Below, piece after piece: positions 36,735 to 48,823 of a DNA stretch of 64,000 bases; positions within the stretch are counted from its first letter, which is position 1, and every line of letters starts with the position of its first letter. This stretch comes from Rhizophagus clarus (taxonomy: Eukaryota > Glomeromycota > Glomeromycetes > Glomerales > Glomeraceae), in assembly GCA_015698045.1 (NCBI GenBank), contig BLAL01000281.1, positions 248,001 through 312,000 on the forward strand, given 5' to 3'. The notes beneath the pieces were generated by a model. It worked only from the letters and a program-made list of their open reading frames with translations. It was not told the DNA's origin and ran no database searches. Made by a program: the position numbers and the translations under genes.

Positions 36735-37964
36735 ATGGAAAATGATGTTATCAACGAAGCGAATGAAGAAGAAGAAAAATGGTGGACTGAATTAACTTAC
36801 AAAAATATTGATGAAAACAGGTAGCATGTTGGTGGTGTTTTTTTTTTGAAAATAAAAATTATTGTAAACTTTCATTGGTGATATACAACGTCGGATTCTT
36901 AAAGTTTGGTTCATCTTATTCTTATCAGACTACCTTTACGTCTAACAAAAAATGCTAAGTTAGATGAGTATATTGAAAAATCTGAAATTGCAGACGCGGG
37001 CAAATTTTGGAATTTTGACTCTGGTAACGTAACAGTAATTGAGCTGCCAAATCCGGACCATGAGGTTGCGCACACACAGTTCACGAGACAATTTCTGTCT
37101 CCTTTCAGTAATTTAGCAATATTAGATGACGTTGACAATATTGCAGGAACAAGTACATACAGTTTTTTTTTGTTATATTATATAAATTATTTTTATTCAG
37201 TCAAATCTGATTTCGGTTAATTCTATTTAGCTTGCATCAGTGGTACATCCGCCAAGCAACCAGATGCTGCGTTTGTACCTATTAGATTACCGAAACCATC
37301 TCCCAATCCCTGTGATCGCAAGGTACATAATAAAATGCAGATCATAAAAATATTCGTAAATTATTTATAATATAGGGTAATCCTTGGCCCACAATTGTTT
37401 GCGAAGTCGCAAACACACAAAGCCTCACAAGTATATTCCAAAAAGTCAATGAGTTTTGGCTACAACAAAACCGTGCAGAAGACGTCATAGTACTTAAATT
37501 ATGGCCTTGGGATGGCACAAGAAGTCCAAACGGTATTCCTTTACGCCGCTTAACTGTTAAGTACTGCTTTGTCTTATTTTTATTCCTGTTTATCTATCTA
37601 ATAGTTTTTATATTTTCAATAGTGCTATGAATTTTGTCGTCGGTTAAGCCGTCACCTACGAAGTGGTTATCGACCTATCCAATGTGTAAGAATTGTATTT
37701 TACTTTTTACTTTAGAAGCTGGATTAAAATGTTATTAAATACTAACGTTTTGATATATTTATCACTTTATATCAGATCGAATTTGGAACCATAGATTCAC
37801 GTCAAAGGTCAATTAATAATTGTTCAGCACAAGGAATGTGCACGTTAGAAATTTCACCAGCATGCATTTATGCAGGATGTCCCGGTACACCACCATATCC
37901 GTTAACAAATAATGTATCAATTGATTTATATAATATTCAACAAGCCATATTCAGAAAAATGTAA
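36735..37964 (+). CDS. Uma2-like PD-(D/E)XK nuclease-fold protein
   Basis: Six exons from the ATG at 36735 (36735-36820, 36905-37152, 37231-37322, 37376-37555, 37623-37685, 37776-37964) give 285 residues. The core resembles the Uma2 putative endonuclease domain, which is common in bacteria and expanded in Rhizophagus. NPDHEVAHTQF is followed by SAKQPDAAFVPI (candidate metal-binding Asp), then GNPWPTIVCEVANTQS (candidate Glu) and EDVIVLKLWPW (candidate Lys). The C-terminus (CTLEISPACIYAGCPG) is Cys-rich. Upstream, an open stretch in the same frame (GFGHSHPPYTPRSTLRSTSV) suggests a longer N-terminus, but the nearby ATG at 36634 is in another frame. One donor (GTTAAG, 37556) is non-standard. Role unknown; it may be a domesticated nuclease or a non-catalytic relative. 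Confidence 0.75.
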
Positions 37965-39959
37965 CAATGTCGTAAAAAACATTTTAAATAAGTTACAATA
38001 ATTATAAAAATAAAAAATACAAATATATTTTAAATATATTCTTATTATTAACATATAAACTGTTAATTCTAGTAATTTCTTTAAAAATGTTTGATATAAA
38101 CTATAGTTTTTTAAACTATTTGGGCACCTAGAATGTAACGCTGGATAAAATCGGGCATAATACCTTTATCTCATCCTTGAGGTGATAATTTTGTGGAAGT
38201 ATGATGTCTTTTTATTATAACTTGAAATTTAAAAGCAAGAGTTTAATATATGGTAAATTCTTTATTATATTAAACGTCCATGAAAATTTCGGACATACAG
38301 TAATACTATAACCAACATCATCAGCGCAGTGAAAAATTGCTCAAATTCTTTGATACTTGGCGCAATATCGTAAAGACAATTAAGCTTCAAATTTCCTAAA
38401 AACGAGGTGGACTGGAATGTTTGAAAATGGAACTAATAATATATGTGAATCGGTAACATTTCATTGCTTTTTTTTACCTCTCTGATATCCTGATTTATGT
38501 TGTAGATTCGAAATTATTTAACCTTTCTACATATTGTCGAAAATTCTGTAGATACAGTATATGTGGAAAATTTTATTTTGCGTAATTTATCTAAAATGTG
38601 AGAGAGCAAAGAAATAACTTGACGCTGGGACTGCATTAGCCCGCGTATCTTCCCTCTTTGACAACCAATGACAACCATAATCTTTTTTTATTTTATACAC
38701 TTTTACACATTTTTAACTTGGGCACTTTTGTCTTCTATACTACTACTTCTCAATTCTGATATCTGCTACATTTTAAATTATATTTTAATTAACAAATTTC
38801 ATTACCAGTAATTTTCACGGCGCATTATCCCCTTTATAGTTTGTCCCATGGAGACTAACGCCCCGTGATAGAAAGTTTAATATATATTATAAAGCTTATA
38901 AGAAAGCTTATTTTATTTATTATTTTATTATAAAATATGACCAGTTTAAACTTTTTATCTTTTCACTCTGATAAATTCATTCATTGTTTAAATGCCTCAA
39001 AATACAAAGAAAAAGCCACAAGAATTTCAAGCTTTTAAACCTATCTTTACTAGTGCAAAAAAATTAGAAATTATAGCTTTCATTTTACCAGTATTTTATC
39101 TTATTTTAGGATAAATCAGTTGATTCTATTTCTCAAAATATCTCAAACCCAATTTTATTTTCAATAAAAATTGATTTTTATCATCAGAAAGCTAAAATTC
39201 TAACTTTCAAATAAAGAGTTAAAATTAGATTACTTAATTTGAAGAATATTGCAAGAAATAAAATTATATTATACCACTTGAAGAGATATATATAACTTCC
39301 AAATTAATTAAACAGAAATTTTGTAAATATATTATACAAATGTTTAAAAAGAATAATTTTGGCAAATATAGGTTGTCAATATTATTAATTGCTATTTAAT
39401 AAAATTGTAATATTAATTTATATGATAAATATTAACAGTTAATTCAATTATATTAAATAGAAAAATAAAATATATGCAAGAAAAATAATAAAAAAGATTA
39501 ATAGTATTAATAATTAGCAAATTTAAAAAATTTTTACTAATAAATTTTTAATCCAAATATTTTTAAGTCATTTATATTATATTTTAAATAAAAAAATTAT
39601 AAGTTTATATACTGTAATAAAAATGCTAGTTTTTTATTAAATATTATTAGAATAAATGTATTTGTAATAACCTGTTATAACTATTATTTGTAACAACCTT
39701 AAAAAAGAAAGTTTATAATATATAAACTTTTAAAAATATTATAATAAATGTATTTTTGCCTTCTTAGTAAGTTTATTTAGAATGATAAAATTGATTTTGA
39801 ATATTATTTTTAACTTATTTAACAAAAACTTTTTTTTTACCAAGTGATTGGTAAAAAAAATTCCTTTTTTGAAAGTCTGTATAATCTTGTATAACAAAAT
39901 TTTCCATTTCCTGAAAATAAAAATTTTCTTTTTTTGGATTTATATAATATCACATAATT
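37965..39959. other. Gene-free AT-rich block
   Basis: No coding signal on either strand. This is the left border of an approximately 20-kb transposon-rich region. Confidence 0.45.
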
Positions 39960-39974
39960 TAAATTAATCAACAC

Positions 39975-40230
39975 AGGTCAAACGATGTCAAATTAGGTAT
40001 CAATCAGCTATCAATCAGTCATCAGGATTGATGAACAGTCAAACAAATTAATATTCAATCGGTAATAAATTGTACTATCTGATTGATGCCAGATGATGTC
40101 AAAAATCAGTACCAAATCAGGTTGCTGATTGAAAGATCAATGATCTTTGATTGATGGTCAATTAATGATCAATTGATGGTCAAATTATGGTCAATTTATG
40201 GTTAATTGATGGTTGAAAGACCAATTTTTG
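39975..40230. repeat. Iterated TGATTGATGGTCAATT-type repeats
   Basis: Short interspersed units such as GATCAATTGATGGTCAAAT and ATCAATCAGCTATCAATCAG recur many times. They resemble the arms of the foldback at 43.4-43.8 kb (both contain AGGTATCAATCAGCTATCA-like text and start near ACAGGTC), so this may be a relative of that element. Confidence 0.5.
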
Positions 40231-40401
40231 TAGAATCATATAACGAATAATAAAATTTATTATAGCACATAATATTTAGAATTACAAATAAAATACATAG
40301 TATCTTTATTTATATTAATAAGTATTTAAAATAAAAACATTCATTATAATAATATGTTAGTATATGACTGATAAAGTTAGTAATATTTAATAAATAAATG
40401 A

Positions 40402-40553
40402 GGTCTTTATAATAGAAAAGTATGAAACTCAAAAAAATTTTTAAATTTACTTTATATGCTAATTATATTTTTTATATTAAAATAAATGTAAATTTAATAT
40501 TAATTAAATTTTTATTTTTTTTTGAGTTTCATACTTTTCTATTGTAAAGACCC
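40402..40553. mobile_element. 152-bp MITE with long terminal inverted repeats
   Basis: The left end GGTCTTTATAATAGAAAAGT continues to ATGAAACTCAAAAAAA. The right end is its inverse (TTTTTTGAGTTTCATACTTT, then TCTATTGTAAAGACC). The TIRs are about 38 bp with one or two mismatches. No coding. Confidence 0.75.
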
Positions 40554-41397
40554 CAAATAGTAAAGCGTAAATATAAAAAGTTAGTAATAATTATAATAAA
40601 ATACACAAATACAAAAAGTTAGTATTATGAAGAGTTTGATAAAATTTATAAAAAAAAAAGAAAAAAATACGTGATGATGTTAGTAAAATATAAAAAAAAG
40701 AATAACATTAGTAATATTAAAAAAAAGTAAAGTTAATATTATAAAATAAAATATAGTTAGTAATCAGTACAATAAATTTAATGACAAAAATACAATAATT
40801 AATATACCTGTAAAATGTAATAAGAGTAAGAAGAAAATAAAAAAGAAAGAGTGTAAGAAGAAAACAGAAAAGAAAGAATGTATATTTTTTAAAAAATAAA
40901 CAGAGTCACGTTTAGTTATTTATATGTATGTTAAGATCAGGTCACGTGATAAAGATCAGACAGAATTTTGATTGGTTAATAATAGATAAATTGAAAAACT
41001 ATGTCGTAATTTTCATCTCATATAGTTATATATATAGTGATTTTTTAAATTTGTATTAAAATTTACTTTGGACTTTTGGATACCTAATTTTTTTAAAAGC
41101 TTCTATTTGTATATCACATGTGTCATGTAATATAATAGGACCCGAACAATATATATATAGGTCAGATGAAAATTTTAAAATTTACTATAATCAATAAGCT
41201 AAGCAAACTCTTATTATAACTTTTGAATTTTTTATTCTGCTAAGCAATTTTTTTTCTGACATATATAACTTTATTTAAGTATAAAAAGATAATTTAATTA
41301 TAATAAACATATATATAGTAATAGTAAATTAATTTTTTATATCATTGTGAAAAAAAATTGTGAAATTTATTCATAAATTAATAATATAAAATGATAT

Positions 41398-43250
41398 CAG
41401 TCAGTGGAAATGTCATTTCTCATGTTGATCATTAATTAAAATAATTTTGTATAATCATAATTGAATATTTCACCATGTAGCTAAAAAAAAAATTATTAAT
41501 ATGACACTTATACAAATTAAGTAAATTAATAGTTCGTCATGTGTATTATAAATTTTTATCATCATTTCCTCTTTTGTAATATTTTTTTTTTGCATATACA
41601 AGAAAGTTCATCTCAAAAATGAAGTTTTCTTAAAAATGCAACTTAAAGATAGGTGTGAAATATAATTTGGACAACAAAAATATATGTAATTTTATGAGAA
41701 AAAGAAGGTTTATTAAATTAAAAAAGGTGGTCATTTAGGAAGTTTTTGTGTAAACTGCAAAAAACCAATCTTTATAATAAAAAAATTTTTTTTTGATTTC
41801 AATAAAACTTTTGACAAAAACTTTTTTCAACCAGTAATTATTTCATTCTTAGGTATAACCTGGTGAAATGAATAACTTTTATTAAGCTTAGAATAGTGAT
41901 TATTAAGCCAGATTTTTTGTTATTTATAAATTTTGCTAAAATTTTTTAATTAAAACGCTAATAAAAAATTTTTTTTATTAAAATAATACTATTAGGTCTA
42001 TTTGGGCATTATAAATGATTTTTAATCGAAAAATTAATTAATATAATGTTTTTTTGTCTATTAATATTAGATCTTTAACATTTAAATTTTGGTATTATAA
42101 TAATCATGTAAATTTTTATAACATTAAAAAAAAAAAACTTTAAAAATTTTAAATTTAGTTCATTTAACGTGAAAATAAAACAAAAATTATTTATTCATAG
42201 AAAATTTCTTATTAGCTATTAGGTCTACTTACTTTGTTAAGCCATAAATACAAATAGTAATAATGTGAATAAGTAAAATATTTTTTTTATATCTAAAGTA
42301 ACGTTAAAATAAAAGATATTTATAAAATATTTAAAAAAAACAAGCAAAAGAAAAAGGTTAAAAAAGTTTTCTTAATACTTTATTAGTTTGTTATATTAAA
42401 ATAACCATATAATTGACAACCTTCATTAGCAAAATGCAACTGAATAAAGTGAAATTTTTAATTTTTAAAGTTTATAAAAGTGTTCTTGGGAACTAGACGA
42501 ATATGCGTCCTTATTTGTTAAAATGATGTTACATTGTAACAATTCAGTGTTACATAAGGACTGGGAAATCTTATAATAGAGGTTACCGTAGCACCCGGCA
42601 CACTAGTAAAGTTGATTAAATTTTTGATATATTCAATTTTTAATGAAGCCAAAATGTGTGGACTAACAATATCTGCTTAAGGTTAGAGTTAAATTTGCCA
42701 TTTATACACTCAATTTAAATTTTTATATATTCTGTGTAATACAAAAGGGTGGTTCATATAATTAATAAATTTTTTTAAAAGTGGTTCGCATTATTATAAA
42801 AATTTTTTCGGAAAATTTAATGATCTCAGTTAATATTAATTTTACAAGAATAATTTATGGTTCATTATATTCTTTAGACATTCCTGTGTAGGATTGTTAG
42901 ATTTTTAAGTCAATTACTTATGCAAAATATTTTTAATTTGGGTAAACTTACCAATTTACTATTGTCCGGTGACCTCTATTATTAGTTTTCCCGGTCCTGT
43001 TACATATAACCTAAAAATTTCAATTTTAACATAATTTGGACCAGGATTATGAATTCGGCCAGAATTAAGAAAATTTTGGCCAAAATTAAGATTTGAAGAT
43101 CGTCAATTTTAACCATTTATACCAACTTTCACCAACTTTAAGTTTACATATATACTATAGGCCATAAGGTCATACTATACCAATAATTTATATTGTGATA
43201 TCATAGTACAAAAAATCTATCTTTAATTTTTGTGATATTTCCACTGACTG
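41398..43250. mobile_element. Insert in the family-A element, 1.85 kb
   Basis: Terminal inverted repeats CAGTCAGTGGAAATGTCA and TGATATTTCCACTGACTG, flanked by ATAT on both sides. The empty site is seen in the related copy near 53066-53080 (GGTATATCATTTT), with a single ATAT. No open frame. Confidence 0.75.
42557..42998. mobile_element. hAT-like MITE, 442 bp, third nesting level
   Basis: TIRs AGGACTGGGAAATC and its inverse (TTTTCCCGGTCCT), flanked by an 8-bp direct repeat GTTACATA at 42549-42556 and 42999-43006. Eight-base target duplications are typical of the hAT superfamily. No transposase. Confidence 0.75.
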
Positions 43251-43409
43251 ATATACCAACTTCAGAATTTTTTAATTTTAATTAATATTAATATAATATT
43301 AATATATTATTGCTATTTTAAAAATAATTTTAAAATTTGGAATTTTTTATAAATATTATTATATTTAGATTTATAAAAATTAAAATATAAATTATTGTCA
43401 ACCCTTCTA

Positions 43410-43775
43410 ACATAGGTTGAAATTAGTTAAATAGGGTATCAATAGAGTATCAATAGGTTATCAATCAGCTATCAATAAGCTACCCTATTGGTAGCCTATT
43501 GAACTTGCGCCATAATCCGTCACCAATCGGGCAGGCTGATTGATAGCTGATTGATAACTTATTGATAACCTATTAGTATCCTATTGGTATTTTATTAAAT
43601 AGGGTATCAATAGGGTATCAATAGGTTATCAATAGGTTATCAATCAGCCTGCCTGATTGGTGACGGATTATGGCGCAAGTTCAATAGGCTACCAATAGGG
43701 TAGCCTATTGATAGCTGATTGATAACCTATTGATACCCTATTGATACCCTATTTAACTAATTTCGACCTGTGTGA
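43410..43775. repeat. Long foldback (near-perfect inverted repeat, arms about 165 bp)
   Basis: Left arm 43419-43590 and right arm 43595-43770 are reverse complements with few differences. The arms consist of iterated GGTATCAATAGGTTATCAAT units plus one less repetitive block (GCGCCATAATCCGTCACCAA). Ends read ATAGGTTGAAATTAGTTAAA and its inverse. It is absent from the related copy near 52905-52920, so it is a separate insertion. Confidence 0.8.
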
Positions 43776-44734
43776 ACAACTTATTTAAGTTAACAAGTTG
43801 ATTTAAAATAAAAAAAATTACACTTTAAAATTAAAATCATTTAAACTATAAATAATTAAAAGTACAAATGTTAGTCGCATTCTACAAATATTAATTTAAT
43901 CATTCTATAAATTTTACTGTAAGTAGATTTGACCTCGCTGAACAACTTTACTTATGCGGAAAAAGATAATTTCATTTGACCAAAGTGATGTTATTATGTC
44001 CTGAAGTTAAAAGAGAAAAAAAATTTTTTTGGAGTTAGTACTGTTTAAAAAATATAATTATCTTCATAAATATTATACTTAGAATCATAAAAATTGAAAT
44101 ACAAATACTTTTTACACTGCTGAACAATTTACTTAAATATAAAAAGGTAATTTCATTTGTTTAAAATTCATTTTATATATGAGTAAAATTAGCAAACAAA
44201 AAATAAGAATATGAGAATATTATTATAAAAACATGGTTTTTTTATAAATATTAAATACAATATTGTGTTTATAAAATTAAAATGTAGAAAAGAAGTATCA
44301 GTTTAAAAAAATTTTTTGTAAAAAATTTTTTTTGATATATGTGTGAAATTAAAATTTTCTCTATATATGAAAATCTTTGTTATACGAATAAGAGATTCTG
44401 CTACGCAAATATAATTACTGAGCTGAAATAAAAATAAGTTTAGCTACGCATTTAAATATCTAACCAACTAAAAATTTTATATTAAAATAAGCAAATAAAA
44501 GTCTTACATAGGGTTTTTTTTTATATGATTATTAAGCAAACTCAAATCTAACATATTTATATATTGTTCGGGATCCTGATATAATATATTAATAAAATTT
44601 AGTATTATATGTATATTACTCAAATACATTGCGATTAATCATGATTAATGTTACATTTGTAATACAAGTTTAAGAAAAGTTTGTTCAAATTTTTCTTAAT
44701 TGTGATCATGTTATACAATTGTAATACAAGTAAT

Positions 44735-47700
44735 GTTCTGAACGGGTCAGGTTAATTCAGGTGATCTGTCAGGTTGACCTGAAATATTTGGGTCAGGTCA
44801 TCAAAATTATGACCTGATCTCAGGTCAGTCATAGTTTGACTGACCTGATTGACCTGTTTAACCCAAAGTTAAAAAAATGTTTTTTGATATTTTTTTTAAT
44901 TTAAATGCTTAAAGCTTAAAAGAAAGCATTTTTTTAATATAAACACTTAACGCTTAAAAGAAAGCATTTTTTTAAAAATTTAAACGCTTAACGCTTAAAA
45001 AAATGCTTAAATAAACACATTTTAACATTTTTTTTAAAAATTAAACTGCATTTTTTTAAAAAAAATTAAAGCTTTTAAAAAACACATTTTTTGGCATTTT
45101 TTTAGTCAAACACCTAAAAAAAAGCATTTTTTAGCATTTTTTTAAAAAAAAATTTTAACCATTTAAAAAAACTATTTAGCATTTTTTTTAAATTAATGCC
45201 TAAAAAAGCGCATTTTGGTATTTTTTTTAAAAAAAATTAAATGCTTAATTAAACGCTTAAAAAAAAGCATTTTTTTAAAATTTAACGATTGAAAAAAGAG
45301 CTTTTTTTTAATTTAAACGCTTGAGAAAAGAGCGTATTTTTTTAATTATAGACACTTTAAAAAAGTGTATTTTTTTAATAAAGCGATTGGAAAAAGCATT
45401 ATTTCTGTTTCTTTAATTAAATGCTTAAAATAAGGCAATTTTTTTTAATTAAACACCTAATTAAAGGCAATTTTTTTAATTAAATACCTAATTAAAAGCA
45501 ATTTTTTAAATTAAACGCATAATTAAAACCATTTTTTTAATTAAATACTTAAATAAAGACGTTTTTTTAATTAAATACCTAAAAAAAGATGATTTTTTTA
45601 AGTGATTTTTTTAATTAAATGCCTAAAAAAAGGCAATTTTTTTAATTAAACGCCTAAAAAAAGGTGATTTTTTTTAATTAAATGCCTAAAAAAAGGTGAT
45701 TTTTTTTAATTAAATGCCTAAAAAAAGGTGATTTTTTTTAATTAAATGCCTAAAAAAAGGTGATTTTTTTTAATTAAATGCCTAAAAAAAGGTGATTTTT
45801 TTTTTAATTAAACACCCAAAAAAAGGTGATTTTTTTAATTAAATGCTTAAAAAAAGTGATTTTTTTAATTAAACGTCTAAAAAAACAATTTTTTTAATTA
45901 AATGCCTAAAAAAAGCAATTTTTTTTAATTAAATGCCTAAAAAAGTGATTTTTTTTAATTAAATGAAAAAATCGAGTCAAGTCGAGTCAAGTCAAAATTA
46001 TAAAATTTGTAAATTTGACTCAACTCAGAAAAAAAATCAACTCAGATCGACTTGATTTGATTTGATTCTATTTGAGAATTTGACAGACGGTTGATTAAAA
46101 AAAATGTCAAACCTTTTTTTTATTTTTTTTACTAGTGTTAATAAAAAACGTGAATAAAAAACATTTTGTTGATAAAAATGTTAGCGAACCATTTTTTTTC
46201 TTAATAATTAATAAATAAAACAGATTAATAAAAAAATGTTGCAAAATATTTTTTTTAAACAACTTAATAAAAGAAAATTTCTGCAATATTTTTTAATTAG
46301 TTGTATTAATAAGAAACGTTGCAAAAATTATTTAACAAAACAAGACGTTTTCTCAACATTTTTTAATTGTATTGATAAAAAACATTGTGAAATGTTTTTT
46401 TTTAGTAATTTAACTTACAAAAAAACATTTTTGCAACGTTTTTTGACAATGTAAACAAAAATGTTGCAAAATGTTTTTTACATATGAATTAATGAAAAAA
46501 AATGTTTTTCACAATGTTTTTTAATTGGACTAATAAAAAAAATGTTGCTTAATGTTTTTTTTTAACAATTTATAACAAGAAAAAATGTTTTCACAACATT
46601 TTTTAATTGTATTAATAAAAAATGTTGCAAAATATTTTTTACACATAAATACGAATAAAAAACATTTTTCTCGATATTTTTTAATTGGATTAATAAAAAA
46701 TGCTGCAAATGTTTTTTTTTAGTAATTTAACTTATGAAAAAATATTTTCACAACATTTTTTGACGATATTAACAAAAACGTTATGAAATGTTTTTTACAT
46801 ATGGATTAATGAAAAAAAATGTTTTTCACAACATTTTTTAATTGTGTTGATATAAAAATGTTGCGAACTATTTTTTACACATGAAATAACAAATAAAAAT
46901 GTTTTTCTCAATGTTTTTTAATTAGATCAATAAAAAAAATGTTGCAAAATGTTTTTTAGCAATTTACTTAACAAAAAAATGTTTTCACAACGTTTTTGAT
47001 GATGTTAACAAAAACATTGCGAAATGTTTTTTATATATGAATTAACCGTTTTTCACAACGTTTTTTAATTAATAAAAAAATGTTGCTAACAGTTTTTTTT
47101 AATAATTTATTGAATAAAATATTACGAAACATTTTTTAAAATAATTTACCGATATAATAATATTTTTGCCATGTTCTTTTAATGGTATTAAAAATAAATA
47201 TTAAATCGGCCAGATAATTTGATGAGTTATATAATAGCCATCAAATTATCTGGCCAATTTGTTATTTTTTTACTAATAAAAACGCATTTTCTTATTAGTA
47301 AAAGATTTAAATTTGCAATTGTATTGCAGATTTTATTCCATCTGGGTTAATCCGAGTCAAGTTGAGTTTTAATTTAAATTCAGAATCGACTCAAATTGGG
47401 ATTGATTTATGACTCGAATCATCATTATATGATAAAAAAATTTTTAAATCGAACTTGACTTGACTCAATTTGACTCATGAGTTGACCTGGATTGACTCGA
47501 CTCGTTCAGAGCACTAAGCCTAAAAAAAGGCAATTTTTTTTAATTAAACGTTTAAATAAAAGCATTTTTTTAAAATTAAACGTTTAAAAAAGGTGATTTT
47601 TTAATTAAATGCCTAAAAAAGATATTTTTTCAATTATAAACGCTAAAAAGTATTTTTGTAATTATAACTGTCTAAAAAAACATTTTTTCTTAAATAAATG

Positions 47701-47870
47701 TGTTTTTTTAAAATTAAACGCCTAAAAATGATGCTTTTTTAACATTTTTATATATAAAAATACGTTTTTTTTGTTACTTTATCACTAATAATTCACTTGA
47801 CTTGTCTGACCCAACCTGATCTGTTTAATCTGATCTGACCTGTCTAACCTGAAGTGGATTTGATTGGCTG
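44735..47870. mobile_element. Outer array-bearing element with TCAGGTYA-type ends
   Basis: The left border (44740-44860) and right border (47800-47865) are built of iterated TCAGGTTGACCTGA-like motifs in inverted arrangement. The interior is an array of about 35-45-bp units containing TTAATTAAATGCCTAAAAAA, running 44890-45960 and resuming at 47516-47780. The gap between is a second element. Confidence 0.6.
45968..47515. mobile_element. Inner array-bearing element with GAGTCAAGTCGAGTC-type ends
   Basis: Borders carry iterated GAGTCAAGTC motifs (45970-46080) and their inverse (47346-47513). The interior is an array of about 60-80-bp units containing AAAAATGTTGCAAAATGTTT (46130-47150). It interrupts the outer array, whose units resume at 47516. 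The apparent open frame at 46236-46454 is only the array read in one frame. Confidence 0.6.
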
Positions 47871-48823
47871 AAACCTTTCAGAATTTCCTTTTTAGTTTTG
47901 GCAGGCAACATTAATTGGATTGCGAGAAGGTTGCGAAAAAGTAACGGAAAAATGCCTGGAACTGAAGGTGCAGTAAATTAACAATAATGTTGGTCAACAC
48001 TATTCCATAAATTTGGGTTCACCTTGGTGAACACATAATAACTTGGAATCCAAACTGGCATATGGAACTGGTGAACTAATAGGATTATACTAGTACCTGA
48101 CGCTACTATGGTGCTAAATTGGATCCTAAAATTATGGAGTCCAAAAATTGGCCAAAATTAAGCTCATTATAATGCTGGCCAAAATTAGTAATACTATATG
48201 ACAGAGGGTGTTCTGTTACTAGAACAGTATCATGTGATTATGGTACAATAAAGCGCAGTCAAAATTTGCTTAATTTTGGCCAACACTATTCCACAATTTT
48301 GGCCAGATCATTGGACATAATAATTTAGCATTCAAGCTAGCATACTAGTGGCCTGAAACTGGCGAACTAATAAAATCATACTAGCTCCTTGCCAGTTCCA
48401 TGACAGTTCCATGATAGCTACCAGGTCACTATCAGGTCACTACTATGGCGTCAAGCTGGAACTTAAAATCACATGCCCTAAAGACTGATCAGAATTATGG
48501 CATAGTGCCGACTAAAATAAACTAAAAAACGTATTACAAGTTTACTGTGCCACCTGACGTAATATTTTTTTTTGCCATATTTTAGCATTTTGATGGATAA
48601 CAAAATAGGCGCAAAAAGGTAAGAACTTTAATATAGAATTTGGTATCCAATTAGAAACAGAAGGCCAGTATCTTTAATATATAATTTAAATTACAAATGA
48701 GGTAGAAGTGGAAAGAAAATAGAGGTAATTAGGTTAAAACATGGGTGGTATTTAGATTATAATATGATAATAAAACCACATACAAGAGAAAAATACAAAT
48801 ACCAAGAAAGGTTTAAATATATA
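47871..48823. other. Gene-free spacer
   Basis: Moderately AT-rich, with no coding support. It includes repeated short phrases such as ATTTTGGCCAAAATTA and CTAATAGGATTATACTAG that suggest older transposon remains. Confidence 0.35.

Larger units (their letters stand above)
41139..44574. mobile_element. Family-A transposon (CCCGAACAATATATA ends), carrying nested inserts
   Basis: Ends are AGGACCCGAACAATATATAT on the left and ATATTGTTCGGGATCCT on the right. A second copy lies at 52092-53474 in opposite orientation and aligns along its length without the inserts. That comparison shows that 41398-43250 and about 43410-43775 are later insertions. No transposase frame is visible, so it is non-autonomous or decayed. 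Confidence 0.7.

Noticed and set aside
46236-46454. 72-codon plus-strand open frame
   Set aside because: It is the inner satellite-like array read in one frame; the same unit repeats with stops in neighbouring copies.
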